DNA from: an uncultured Lachnospiraceae bacterium
Lineage (GTDB): Bacteria; Bacillota; Clostridia; Lachnospirales; Lachnospiraceae
DNA length: 24,845 bases
Assembly: GCA_900551235.1 (NCBI GenBank)
Contig: URUU01000036.1
Coordinates: 1-24,845, forward strand
Reading direction: 5' to 3'
In this document: positions 15,105-23,500 of the stretch, in pieces
How positions within the stretch are numbered: position 1 is the first letter of the stretch
Layout: the number at the start of each line of letters is the position of its first letter
The notes under the pieces: generated by a model
What the model saw: the letters and a program-made list of their open reading frames with translations, nothing else
Told to the model about the DNA's origin: nothing
Databases searched by the model: none
Made by a program: the position numbers and the translations under genes

Positions 15105-15935
15105 TCAATAACCGTAAATACGCATACAGCGCACCATATAACGGTTTCCATACTGTACTCGTTTGATTGTAATACCGCCCATTGGATAGCTGGTTCCATA
15201 ATGTCCGGATGAATTGATCATATATCCGTTCCCGATATAGAGACCGACATGGTCAATCGGACCGTGGTCGTCCTCTTCGAAATAAAACAGCAGATCACCC
15301 GGTTTCATATATCCATACTGCTTTCTGGACAGTGCAGTATTTTTCCTGTGCCAGAAAATTTCCCTGGATGCCTGCTGCAGATTATTGGTATGTGCCCAGG
15401 AACAGAGATTCTTGCCGGCTCTGCGGTAAACCTGTACGACAAAGTTGGCACAGTCGATCTGACCGGATAAGGAACTGCTTCCAAGGTTAAATGGCGTACC
15501 AAGATACTGAAAACCAGTTTTGATCGCTTTGTCAACCGTCTTGTTTTTTGAAAAGCTGGATGTTTTGATACAGTCTATCTTCAGCGGTTTCAAAACAACA
15601 TATGCCGTGACCGGTCCTTTTTTGCTCTTTCTGTTGTTCAGATAAATCGGAAGCCAGGCATATTTTTTGTCCTTTTTCAATTTAGATGTATTGACGATCA
15701 CCGCATCGCCGTAACCAAGACTTCCATAACATTTGGAACGGTTGTCTGCTTTTGCATAAATATATGCACGTTTATGTGTATTGTTATAAGCCAGGACCGT
15801 ATAACTTTTTCCTTTTCCAATGTATTCATTCAGCGTTCTCTTATACGTCTTTGCCGATGCACTGGTCGGGATCATCATGCAGACACACAGAAACAAAAAG
15901 AGCATCCCTGCCATCTTTTTCCATCTTTTTTCCAT
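15105..15935 (-). CDS. Secreted NlpC/P60 family cell-wall peptidase-like protein
   Basis: The start is the ATG at 15935, following AAGGAGAG. An in-frame ATG at 15998 would translate through the khpA terminator and is rejected. The 276-residue product has a signal peptide (MEKRWKK, hydrophobic core, cleavage after SASA near 28), an SH3b-like region at about 45-120 and a C-terminal NlpC/P60 domain. The catalytic Cys162 is in IDCANFVVQVYRRAG, His229 in DHVGLYIG, and a probable third polar residue is His245. The family cleaves D-gamma-glutamyl-diaminopimelate or similar bonds in peptidoglycan. It occupies the khpA-rimM interval where Bacillus carries ylqD. It shares the M-x-x-RWKK opening and overall plan (signal, SH3b-like, papain fold) with the secreted peptidase after trmD. 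Confidence 0.9.
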   Translation of the reverse strand: MEKRWKKMAGMLFLFLCVCMMIPTSASAKTYKRTLNEYIGKGKSYTVLAYNNTHKRAYIYAKADNRSKCYGSLGYGDAVIVNTSKLKKDKKYAWLPIYLNNRKSKKGPVTAYVVLKPLKIDCIKTSSFSKNKTVDKAIKTGFQYLGTPFNLGSSSLSGQIDCANFVVQVYRRAGKNLCSWAHTNNLQQASREIFWHRKNTALSRKQYGYMKPGDLLFYFEEDDHGPIDHVGLYIGNGYMINSSGHYGTSYPMGGITIKRVQYGNRYMVRCMRIYGY

Positions 15936-15969
15936 TTTTCTCTCCTTAACTAATTTCCTGTAGTACAAC

Positions 15970-15995
15970 AAAAACCCCGTCTGCACGAGGTTTTT
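15970..15995 (-). terminator. Intrinsic terminator after khpA
   Basis: A 10-bp stem (15986-15995 with 15970-15979, including one G-U pair in the RNA) closes a 6-base loop and ends in TTTTTGTT on the minus strand. It lies 27 bases after the khpA stop and 35 bases before the NlpC/P60 ATG. It should end the ylxM-ffh-rpsP-khpA transcript at least partly. Confidence 0.85.
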
Positions 15996-16021
15996 CATCG
16001 CAGCATCCTGCAGCTTTTCAG

Positions 16022-16249
16022 CTACAGAATGTCTACCACAACTTTCTTGTCTTCCTTTGAGGCTGCAGCCTTTACGACCGCACGGATTGCTTTTGCGATC
16101 CTGCCCTGTTTACCGATTACCTTACCCATATCAGATGGGGCAACCTTTAATTCCACAACCGTGGTCTTACCGGACTGCTTTTCCGTAACGGTAACTTCAT
16201 CCGGATTTTCTACAAGTGACTTAGCGATTACTTCTACTAATTCTTTCAT
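16022..16249 (-). CDS. khpA: KH-domain RNA-binding protein KhpA (YlqC)
   Basis: A 75-residue single KH domain with the GxxG loop as GKQG in GKVIGKQGRIAKAIRAVVKAA. KhpA forms a dimer with KhpB/EloR in Gram-positives and binds many RNAs; it affects cell elongation and translation. It is full length for the family. The gene begins 11 bases after rpsP with a GGTGG-type ribosome binding site, the classic rpsP-khpA pair. The following gene is separated by an intrinsic terminator. Confidence 0.95.
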   Translation of the reverse strand: MKELVEVIAKSLVENPDEVTVTEKQSGKTTVVELKVAPSDMGKVIGKQGRIAKAIRAVVKAAASKEDKKVVVDIL

Positions 16250-16260
16250 CCTGCCACCTC

Positions 16261-16515
16261 TTATTTTTCAATACCGGCGATTTTGAAGAGCTTTCCTACT
16301 ACCTCTGTTGGCTGTGCGCCGCTTGCCAGCCATTTCTTTGCCAGCTCCTCATCTACCTTGAATTCACTTGGTTCGATGTTCGGATTGTAGGTACCGATCT
16401 CCTCGATGAATCTTCCATCTCTTGGGGAACGGGAATCAGCTACAACGATTCTATAGAAAGGATTTTTCTTTTCACCCATTCTTCTTAATCTGATCTTTAC
16501 TGCCATTTCTTTCAC
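16261..16515 (-). CDS. rpsP: 30S ribosomal protein S16
   Basis: S16 is an assembly protein of the 30S body. The 84-residue protein begins MAVKIRLRRMGEKKNPFYRIVVAD after three extra codons (MKEMAVK). The third-codon alternative ATG at 16506 fits the family start better, but the SD AGGAGGTGA lies 6 bases before the ATG at 16515, so that start is kept. DSRSPRDGRFIEEIGTYNP and the C-terminal AQPTEVV are typical. It is downstream of ffh in the standard order. Confidence 0.97.
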   Translation of the reverse strand: MKEMAVKIRLRRMGEKKNPFYRIVVADSRSPRDGRFIEEIGTYNPNIEPSEFKVDEELAKKWLASGAQPTEVVGKLFKIAGIEK

Positions 16516-16546
16516 CTCCTCAGTGTTCTGTGATATCTATGAAAAC

Positions 16547-16559
16547 CTGCCATCGGCAG
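16547..16559 (-). other. Small hairpin between ffh and rpsP
   Basis: CTGCC-ATC-GGCAG forms a 5-bp stem followed by GTTTTC on the minus strand. It is too short to call a terminator; it might be a processing site or a partial attenuator in the 64-base gap. Confidence 0.3.
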
Positions 16560-16579
16560 CTTCTCTGCTGTAATACCTG

Positions 16580-17926
16580 CTAAAACGGAAGTTTGAACCT
16601 GCCCCGTTTTGCACTTTTTCCTCCCATCATACCCGGAAACTGTTTCATCATCTTGCGTGTCTGTTCAAACTGTTTGACCAGCTTGTTCACTTCGCTGATA
16701 TCCACACCCGCGCCTTTTGCAATACGCTTTTTTCTGGATGGATTGAGCAGATCCGGATTGGATCGCTCCTTTGGCGTCATGGAAAGAATGATCGCCTCAA
16801 TGCGTGCCATCCTGGACTCATCTACGGCTGCTTCAATATCCGCTGCTTTGTTTCCAAGTCCGGGCATCATACTTAGGATACTGGAAATACCTCCCATGTT
16901 TTTGACCTGAGCCATGCTTTCCAGATAGTCATCGAAACCGAACTGTGCCTTTTTGAGCTTCTGTTCCATTTCTTTTGCCTTGTCCTCATCAATGGTCGCC
17001 TGCGCTTTCTCGATCAGAGTCATCACATCGCCCATACCGAGGATCCTGGAAGCCATACGATCCGGATAAAACTGCTCCAGATCCGACAGTTTCTCTCCCA
17101 TACCAACATAGAGAATCGGTTTGCCGCAGGTCGCCTTAATGGAAAGGGCTGCACCACCTCTGGTATCTCCATCCAGTTTGGTAAGGATCACACCGTCTAA
17201 CTCAAGTTTCTGATTGAAGCTGTCCGCTACATTGACAGCATCCTGTCCGGTCATGGCATCCACAACCAGGATTGTCTGATCAACATGAACGGCTTCTTTG
17301 ATATTCTGTAACTCCTCCATCATGGATTCATCCACGTGAAGTCGTCCTGCCGTATCGAGGATCACGATATTAAACCCGTGATTCTTTGCATGCTCTACGG
17401 CTGCTCTGGCGATATTGACCGGGCTTTGCCTGTCTCCCATGGAGAATACTTCCACACCCTGCTTTTCGCCATTTATCTGAAGCTGCGTAATCGCTGCCGG
17501 ACGATATACGTCACAGGCAGCCAGAAGCGGCTTTCTGCCTTTTGCCTTGAACTTTCCTGCAAGCTTTGCAGTTGTTGTTGTTTTACCGGCACCCTGAAGT
17601 CCCGCCATCATAATAACCGTGATCTCACTGGCCGGGCGCAGTGCAATCTCCGTGGTCTGTGATCCCATCAGGCTCACCAGCTCGTCATTTACGATCTTGA
17701 TCACCATCTGTCCCGGGTTCAGTCCGTTCATGACATCCTGACCGATTGCTCTTTCCTGTACTGCTTTTATAAACTGTTTCACGACTTTAAAGCTGACATC
17801 TGCCTCAAGAAGTGCAAGTTTTACTTCTTTCAGCGCTGTCTTGACATCTGCCTCTGTCAGTCTTCCTTTGCCGCGAAGGTTTTTAAATATATTCTGTAGT
17901 TTATCCGATAAACTTTCAAATGCCAT
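16580..17926 (-). CDS. ffh: Signal recognition particle protein Ffh (SRP54)
   Basis: Ffh binds signal sequences as they leave the ribosome and delivers them to FtsY. The start is the ATG at 17926 after GGAGGTTACG; an in-frame GTG four codons earlier overlaps that ribosome binding site. The 448-residue product contains the N domain, the G domain with Walker A GLQGAGKTTT, DVYRPAA, DTAGRL and TKLDGDTRGG, and the methionine-rich M domain ending in MMKQFPGMMGG. It forms an SRP unit with the upstream ylxM and, further on, ftsY. Confidence 0.98.
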   Translation of the reverse strand: MAFESLSDKLQNIFKNLRGKGRLTEADVKTALKEVKLALLEADVSFKVVKQFIKAVQERAIGQDVMNGLNPGQMVIKIVNDELVSLMGSQTTEIALRPASEITVIMMAGLQGAGKTTTTAKLAGKFKAKGRKPLLAACDVYRPAAITQLQINGEKQGVEVFSMGDRQSPVNIARAAVEHAKNHGFNIVILDTAGRLHVDESMMEELQNIKEAVHVDQTILVVDAMTGQDAVNVADSFNQKLELDGVILTKLDGDTRGGAALSIKATCGKPILYVGMGEKLSDLEQFYPDRMASRILGMGDVMTLIEKAQATIDEDKAKEMEQKLKKAQFGFDDYLESMAQVKNMGGISSILSMMPGLGNKAADIEAAVDESRMARIEAIILSMTPKERSNPDLLNPSRKKRIAKGAGVDISEVNKLVKQFEQTRKMMKQFPGMMGGKSAKRGRFKLPF

Positions 17927-17950
17927 CGTAACCTCCACTGTCAGTCGGTA

Positions 17951-18268
17951 TCATAATTCTTTCAGCAGCTCCTCCGAAATCTCTCTTACCTTCTTAGGAT
18001 CATCTGCTGCAGTCCTTATGGCTTCTACTTTTTCTTTCAAGCTTACAAACTTCTCAACCAGATGCAGTTTTTCTTCATAGCCATCTAAAATGTGGCCGCA
18101 GCGTCTGATCAGATCATGTACGCCCTGCCTGCTGATGCCCTGATTCTCGGCAACCTCGCTGCAGGAAATGTCGTTCAGCACTACATCTTCATATATCCTC
18201 TGCTGATGCTCTGTAAGCAGCTCACCATAAAAATCATATAACAATGTCTGCTCTAAAATCTTTTCCAC
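17951..18268 (-). CDS. ylxM: YlxM family DNA-binding/SRP-associated protein
   Basis: YlxM is a small helix-turn-helix protein that in streptococci modulates the SRP cycle. The chosen start is GTG at 18268, preceded at 6 bases by AAGGTG. The frame is open upstream to a TTG at 18313, but that TTG is the -35 box of the promoter. The 105-residue product has YDFYGELLTEHQQ, the HTH block EVAENQGISRQGVHDLIRR and a charged C-terminal helix, matching the family in length. The predicted transcription start leaves almost no leader before the ribosome binding site. Confidence 0.92.
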   Translation of the reverse strand: MEKILEQTLLYDFYGELLTEHQQRIYEDVVLNDISCSEVAENQGISRQGVHDLIRRCGHILDGYEEKLHLVEKFVSLKEKVEAIRTAADDPKKVREISEELLKEL

Positions 18269-18284
18269 TGCAATCACCTTGCTT

Positions 18285-18313
18285 ATCATACACGACAAAA
18301 AAAGATCTGTCAA
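18285..18313 (-). promoter_or_regulatory. Promoter of ylxM-ffh-rpsP-khpA
   Basis: A perfect TTGACA (18313-18308) and TATGAT (18290-18285, 5/6) are 17 bases apart on the minus strand. The -35 hexamer is part of the 3' arm of the ilvA terminator, and the terminator's seven T form part of the spacer. The expected start (18280-18276) coincides with the ylxM ribosome binding site. Confidence 0.7.
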
Positions 18314-18333
18314 GTATTTTTTCTTGACAGACC
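18297..18333 (-). terminator. Intrinsic terminator of ilvA
   Basis: An 11-bp stem (18323-18333 with 18304-18314, one G-U pair) around an 8-base AT loop is followed by seven T on the minus strand (18303-18297). It lies 12 bases after the ilvA stop and ends the rnc-smc-ftsY-ilvA transcript. Confidence 0.88.
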
Positions 18334-18345
18334 TCTCTTTTCTTT

Positions 18346-19557
18346 TTAAAGATTCGGACGGATCACTTTTGGATTGTAGCCATGCTCTTTCAGTGCGTTG
18401 ACGATACGTTCTTTGTGATCGGTTCCAAATGCTTCCAGTGTGATCTTCAGCTCTACGGCTGCATTGCGGTTTGTGCTTACGAACTGGTTGTGATCCAGTT
18501 TGATGACATTGCCCTGTTCATTCGCGATGACCGTTGCCACACGTACCAGCTCACCTGCTTTGTCCGGCAGCAGAACCGATACCGTAAAGATACGGTCTCT
18601 CTGGATCAGTCCCAACTGTACTACAGAAGACATGGTGATCACATCCATATTGCCACCGCTTAAGATGGATACTACTTTTTTGTCCTTTACGTCCAGATAT
18701 TTCAGGGCTGCCACGGTCAGCAGACCAGAATTTTCTACGATCATCTTATGGTTTTCCACCATATCAAGGAATGCAACGATCAGATCATCGTCCTCGATCG
18801 TGATGATATCATCCAGATTCTTCTGCAGGTATGGGAAAACATTTTTTCCCGGTGTTTTTACTGCTGTGCCGTCTGCGATCGTATTGACACCTGGCAGTGT
18901 CACAACTTCTCCAGCCTGAAGGGAAGCTTTCATGCAGGCTGCTCCTGCCGGCTCCACACCGATCACGCGGATGTTCGGGTTGAGCATTTTTGCCAGTGTG
19001 GAGACACCGGTTGCCAGTCCGCCTCCTCCGATCGGCACGAGGATATAATCTACCAGCGGCAGTTCCTTGATGATCTCCATGGCGATCGTTCCCTGTCCGG
19101 TTGCAACCGCCGGGTCATCAAACGGATGGATGAACGTATAACCTTCTTTTTCTGCCAGCTCCAGTGCATAGGCGCAGGCTTCATCATATACATCTCCGTA
19201 AAGTACTACTTCTGCCCCATAGCTCTTGGTGCGGTTTACTTTGATCAGCGGTGTGGTCGTCGGCATAACGATCACTGCTTTTGCACCAAATTCTTTTGCC
19301 GCATAGGCAACACCCTGTGCATGGTTTCCGGCAGATGCTGTGATCAGGCCTTTCTGTCTTTCTTCTTCGCTTAAAGTGCTGATCTTATAGTAAGCACCTC
19401 TTACTTTATAAGCACCGGTCGTCTGCATATTTTCCGGTTTCAGATATACTTTGTTGCCTGTCTGCTCACTGAAATATTTGCTGTAGATCAGCTTTGTTTC
19501 CTGTGTGGCTTTCTTTACGATTTCTGAAGCTTCTTCAAATTTGTCTAACGTAAGCAT
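18346..19557 (-). CDS. ilvA: Threonine ammonia-lyase with C-terminal ACT domain
   Basis: This is a PLP enzyme that deaminates threonine to 2-oxobutanoate, the first step toward isoleucine or a route to propionate. Lys51 in GAYKVRGAYYK is the Schiff-base lysine, SAGNHAQG (75-82) contacts the substrate, and GGGG (177-180) binds the PLP phosphate. Residues about 325-403 form a single ACT domain (VSVLLPDKAGELVRVATVI). The 403-residue length fits the medium, one-ACT class, between TdcB and long IlvA; whether it is biosynthetic or catabolic cannot be decided here. It begins 4 bases after ftsY, using a GAGGAG ribosome binding site inside the ftsY end, and is an unusual partner for SRP genes. Confidence 0.95.
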   Translation of the reverse strand: MLTLDKFEEASEIVKKATQETKLIYSKYFSEQTGNKVYLKPENMQTTGAYKVRGAYYKISTLSEEERQKGLITASAGNHAQGVAYAAKEFGAKAVIVMPTTTPLIKVNRTKSYGAEVVLYGDVYDEACAYALELAEKEGYTFIHPFDDPAVATGQGTIAMEIIKELPLVDYILVPIGGGGLATGVSTLAKMLNPNIRVIGVEPAGAACMKASLQAGEVVTLPGVNTIADGTAVKTPGKNVFPYLQKNLDDIITIEDDDLIVAFLDMVENHKMIVENSGLLTVAALKYLDVKDKKVVSILSGGNMDVITMSSVVQLGLIQRDRIFTVSVLLPDKAGELVRVATVIANEQGNVIKLDHNQFVSTNRNAAVELKITLEAFGTDHKERIVNALKEHGYNPKVIRPNL

Positions 19558-19561
19558 GTCT

Positions 19562-20506
19562 TTACTCCTCTTCTTCTGAATCTTTTACATCAAAAAGGGC
19601 ATTTACAAATTCATCTGCATCAAATTTCTGCAGATCGTCGATGCTCTCTCCTACTCCTATGTATTTTACCGGAATCCCCAGCTCGGAATGAATGGCTACT
19701 GCAATACCGCCTTTTGCTGTTCCGTCCAGTTTTGTCAGGATGATACCGGTAATATCTGCAATCTCCGAAAACTGTTTTGCCTGTGCCAGTGCATTCTGTC
19801 CGGTCGTTCCATCTAATACAACCAGTGTCTCACGATACGCTTCCGGGTATTCACGCTCGATCACACGGTTGATCTTTCCAAGCTCTGCCATAAGATTCTT
19901 CTTATTATGAAGTCGGCCTGCTGTATCACACAGCAGAACATCTGCATGGCGTGCTCTGGATGCCTGAATCGCATCATACACAACAGCCGCAGGATCGCTT
20001 CCTTCCTGTCCGGAAATGATCTCCACACCGGCACGGTTCGCCCACTCCGTCAATTGCTCGCCTGCGGCCGCGCGAAACGTATCTGCGGCTGCGAGAATCA
20101 CACGTTTTCCCTGATTTTTCAGTTTGCCTGCCAGTTTCCCAACACTCGTTGTCTTTCCAACGCCATTGACTCCGATCACCAGAACAACGGACTGACGGTT
20201 CTCAAATTCATAAGCTGTCTCACCGACATTCATCTGTTCCTTGATACTGTCGATCAGAAGCTGCTTGCATTCAGCCGGTTCTTTGATATGCTGCTCTTTT
20301 ACTTTCTGCTTCAGATCCTCTACGATCGCTGTTGTCGCATTGATACCAAGATCTCCCATGATCAGGATCTCTTCAATCTCCTCATAAAAATCCTCGTCAA
20401 TAGCAGAAAAACCACTGAAAATCGAATCAATGCCGGAGACGATATTATTTCTTGTCTTGGTCAGTCCTTCTACCAGACGTTTAAAAAATCCTTTCTTTTC
20501 ACCCAT
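19562..20506 (-). CDS. ftsY: Signal recognition particle receptor FtsY
   Basis: FtsY is the membrane-associated GTPase that docks SRP-ribosome complexes at SecYEG. The 314-residue form lacks the long acidic N-terminal region of E. coli FtsY, as is usual in Firmicutes. It starts with an amphipathic KKGFFKRLVEGLTKTRNNI segment, then shows Walker A GVNGVGKTT (112-120), DTFRAAA (142-148), DTAGRLHNKKNLM and TKLDGTAKGG. It is 13 bases downstream of smc and directly upstream of ilvA. Confidence 0.98.
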   Translation of the reverse strand: MGEKKGFFKRLVEGLTKTRNNIVSGIDSIFSGFSAIDEDFYEEIEEILIMGDLGINATTAIVEDLKQKVKEQHIKEPAECKQLLIDSIKEQMNVGETAYEFENRQSVVLVIGVNGVGKTTSVGKLAGKLKNQGKRVILAAADTFRAAAGEQLTEWANRAGVEIISGQEGSDPAAVVYDAIQASRARHADVLLCDTAGRLHNKKNLMAELGKINRVIEREYPEAYRETLVVLDGTTGQNALAQAKQFSEIADITGIILTKLDGTAKGGIAVAIHSELGIPVKYIGVGESIDDLQKFDADEFVNALFDVKDSEEEE

Positions 20507-20519
20507 CTTCTTTCCTTCC

Positions 20520-23500
20520 TCACTGTTCCAGTTCTTCTTCGATCAAATTTACGGATACCAGAGCTGAAACTCCTTTTTCCTGCATCGTGATGCCGTACAG
20601 CCGGTCGGCTGCTGCCATGGTACCGCGTCTATGTGTAATAATAATAAATTGTGTATTTTTTGTCAACTTGTGCAGATAATTTGCATAGCGGCTGACGTTC
20701 GCTTCGTCCAGCGCCGCCTCGATCTCATCGAGCAGACAGAACGGCGACGGCTTCAGATGCTGGATCGCAAACAGCAGTGCGATCGCTGTCAGCGCTTTCT
20801 CACCGCCGGAAAGCTGCATCATATTCTGCAGCTTCTTACCAGGTGGCTGGGATATGATACGGATACCTGCCTCCAGCACATCTTCTCCTTCTACCAGTTC
20901 CAGTGTTCCCTTTCCGCCGCCAAACAACTCGCGGAAAGCTTTATCAAATTCCTGCTGTATTCTTGCGAAATTTTCCCGGAACTGTTTTCGCATTCCGGCA
21001 TCCAGACTGGCAATGATCTCTTCCAGTGCCTTTTCCGCTTTTACAAGATCCTCCTGCTGATTCTGCAAAAAATCGTGACGTTCTGACATTTCCTTATAAT
21101 CTTCGATCGCATTGACGTTGACATTGCCCAGTGCCCTGATCTGCGTTTTGATTTCCGCGATCTGTTTCCCTGCCTGTGCAGGACTTCCACAGCTTTCATC
21201 CCGCCAGGCACATGCCTCAGAAGGGGTAACCTGATATTCGTCCCAGATAGCACTGATGCGCCTGTCTTTCGTCTCTTCCAGTTTTTCTTTTGCAGAACTT
21301 AAGCGGTAACACTCTTTGTCCAGCCCTGCGACCTGACTGGAAATTTCTTCCTGTCTTGCAAAAAATGTTTTCTGGATCCTTCCTTTTGTTTCTCTTTCTT
21401 CTGACCTTCGCTTCAGATCCCGGCTGCGTTCTTTTGCCTTCTCTTCCTCTGCTTTTATCTGCTCTTCTGTCTTCTGGATTTGTGCTTTCTTTTTTTCAGA
21501 CTGTTCTTCCTGCTCCAGTGCCTTCTGTCCGATCTGCTGCTGCTCTGACTTCAGACTTTGTATTTCCTGCTCCATACGCCGGATATTCTGTTTTGCAAAC
21601 GCTTCCTGCTGCTTTGCTTCCGCCACCTTCAGACGCAGACTTTCTGTTTTACTGTTCTGTTTTTCCAGTGTAATACGCTGCATCTCCTGCTCTTTTTGCC
21701 AGGTCTCGATCTGTTCCTGAATGGTTTTTTCCTGCTTTTCTGAATCCAGAACCGCTTCATCTATAAGGTGCTTTTCCTGTTTTATCTGTGCCAGTTGTGC
21801 ATCAATCTCCGCAGATTCTGTTCTTAAACGTGCAAGCTCTCCTTTTGATTCACCCAGCCTCTTTTCGATCTGCCGGATTTCCATGCGTACTGTATTCTGT
21901 GAAACATAGGACTTTTGCAGATTTTCATTCAGTTCTACGATCTTTTCCCGGTAAGCATTTCGTTTCCTGCGGTTTTCATCGATCTGCTGCTGCTGCTTTT
22001 CCAGGTCAAGCTTCAGGGCAGTGACGCGTTTCTGCAATTCCTCGACTTCTCTTCTTCGTCCGAGCAGATTGCTGCTGTTTTTGAAAGCACCTCCTGTCAT
22101 GGAGCCGCCCGGACTGAAAGACTCTCCCTCCAGCGTAACGATCCTCAGACTGTACTGGTATTTCCTGGCGACAGCGATCGCATGGTCGATGTGGTCTGCT
22201 ACCAGCGTCCGCCCCAGCAGATAACGGAGCAGTGCATGATATCTGCCGTCTGTCTGCACCAGTTCACTGGCGATTCCAAGGATGCCCGGTTCTTTTTTCG
22301 CGTCTTCACGAAATGACGGCACTCCTTTTCGGCCAACTGCCGTCAGCGGCAGAAAGGTTGCACGTCCATAACGGTTTTTCTTCAGGAATGCGATCATGCG
22401 TTTTGCCGTATCCTCATCCTCGGTGACAATATTCTGAATGCTTCCTCCCAATGCGGTTTCAATCGCTGTTTCGTATTTTTTATCGGTTTTGATCAGATCT
22501 GCCACGACACCCACAATCCCTGGTTCTTTTGTTTTCTGCTCCATTACCCGTCGGATGCTGTTTCCGTATCCGTCATAACGCTCTGTCAGATTGGTCAGCG
22601 TCTCCAGTCTGGAGGCTTCCCTGTGATAAGCCGACTGGTTCCGTTCCAGTTTTTGGTTCTGCTCTGTAAGTATCTGCCGGAGATTTTGTTCCTGCCGCTC
22701 CTGCTCTTTGCTCAGTTCCAGAAGCTTTTCAATCTTTGATGATACTTCTTCGTAAGTATGTCTGCTCTGTGAAAGGATATCACTCTGCCTTGCATCTTCA
22801 CTTCCGATACGCAGAAGTTTATTCGTCACTTCTGCTTTCCGTATCTGCACCTGCTCCTGCATGGTATCATAACGCTGTACTTTTCCCTTCACAGAAGCTC
22901 TCTGGTTCAACAGATGGATGATCTCATTTTTCCCATCCTCGATCTGGCGTTCCAGATGTGCCAGAAGTGCCGTTGTGGCATCCGCCTCCAGTTTGAACTC
23001 TGCTTCCTCCGATGTCGTCTGCACTCCGGTCTCCTGCCATCTGTGAAGATTTTTCTCTTCCTGCTGTTTCTGTGTTTCTTTTTGGAAAATTTTCTCTTCT
23101 ACAACTGTTTTTCGTTCCTGCATCTGCTGTTTCTGCTGGACGGCTGCACGGATCTGCTCCTTCAATACCCCGATCTGTCCTGCCATCTGCTGCCGAAAAA
23201 GTTCACTTTCTTTTTCTTCTTCTTTGAGCTGATCGATCATCTGATCCAGCGCTTCCAGATCCTTTTCCTGTTTTTTGTATGTTTCCCCTTCTTTCTCATA
23301 CTCCTTTTTTAACGACTGAAACTGTTCGCTGACAATCCTGTATTTTTCGTCCGTTTCTGACAGTTCTTTTTCGATTCGCTCCATTTCCAGAAGAAACATA
23401 TGAAGATCTGCTTTTTTTAGTTCTTCTTTCTTTTTCAGATAGATCTTTGCCTGTTCTGCCTGCCGTTTCAGCGGCTCCATCTGTCGCTTCAGTTCTGAGA

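Noticed and set aside
14425..15111. 228-codon plus-strand open frame
   Set aside because: It is fully antisense to rimM and part of trmD, both strongly conserved. It has low-complexity Phe/Cys/His composition and no family match.
15936..15998. Upstream in-frame ATG for the NlpC/P60 gene
   Set aside because: It would translate through the khpA terminator and has no good ribosome binding site, whereas the ATG at 15935 has AAGGAG and begins a clean signal peptide.
18269..18313. TTG start giving a 120-residue YlxM
   Set aside because: That TTG is the first triplet of the -35 box; transcripts from this promoter would not contain it.
18748..19374. 208-codon plus-strand open frame
   Set aside because: Antisense to ilvA, with Cys/His-rich composition typical of a shadow frame and no ribosome binding site of note.
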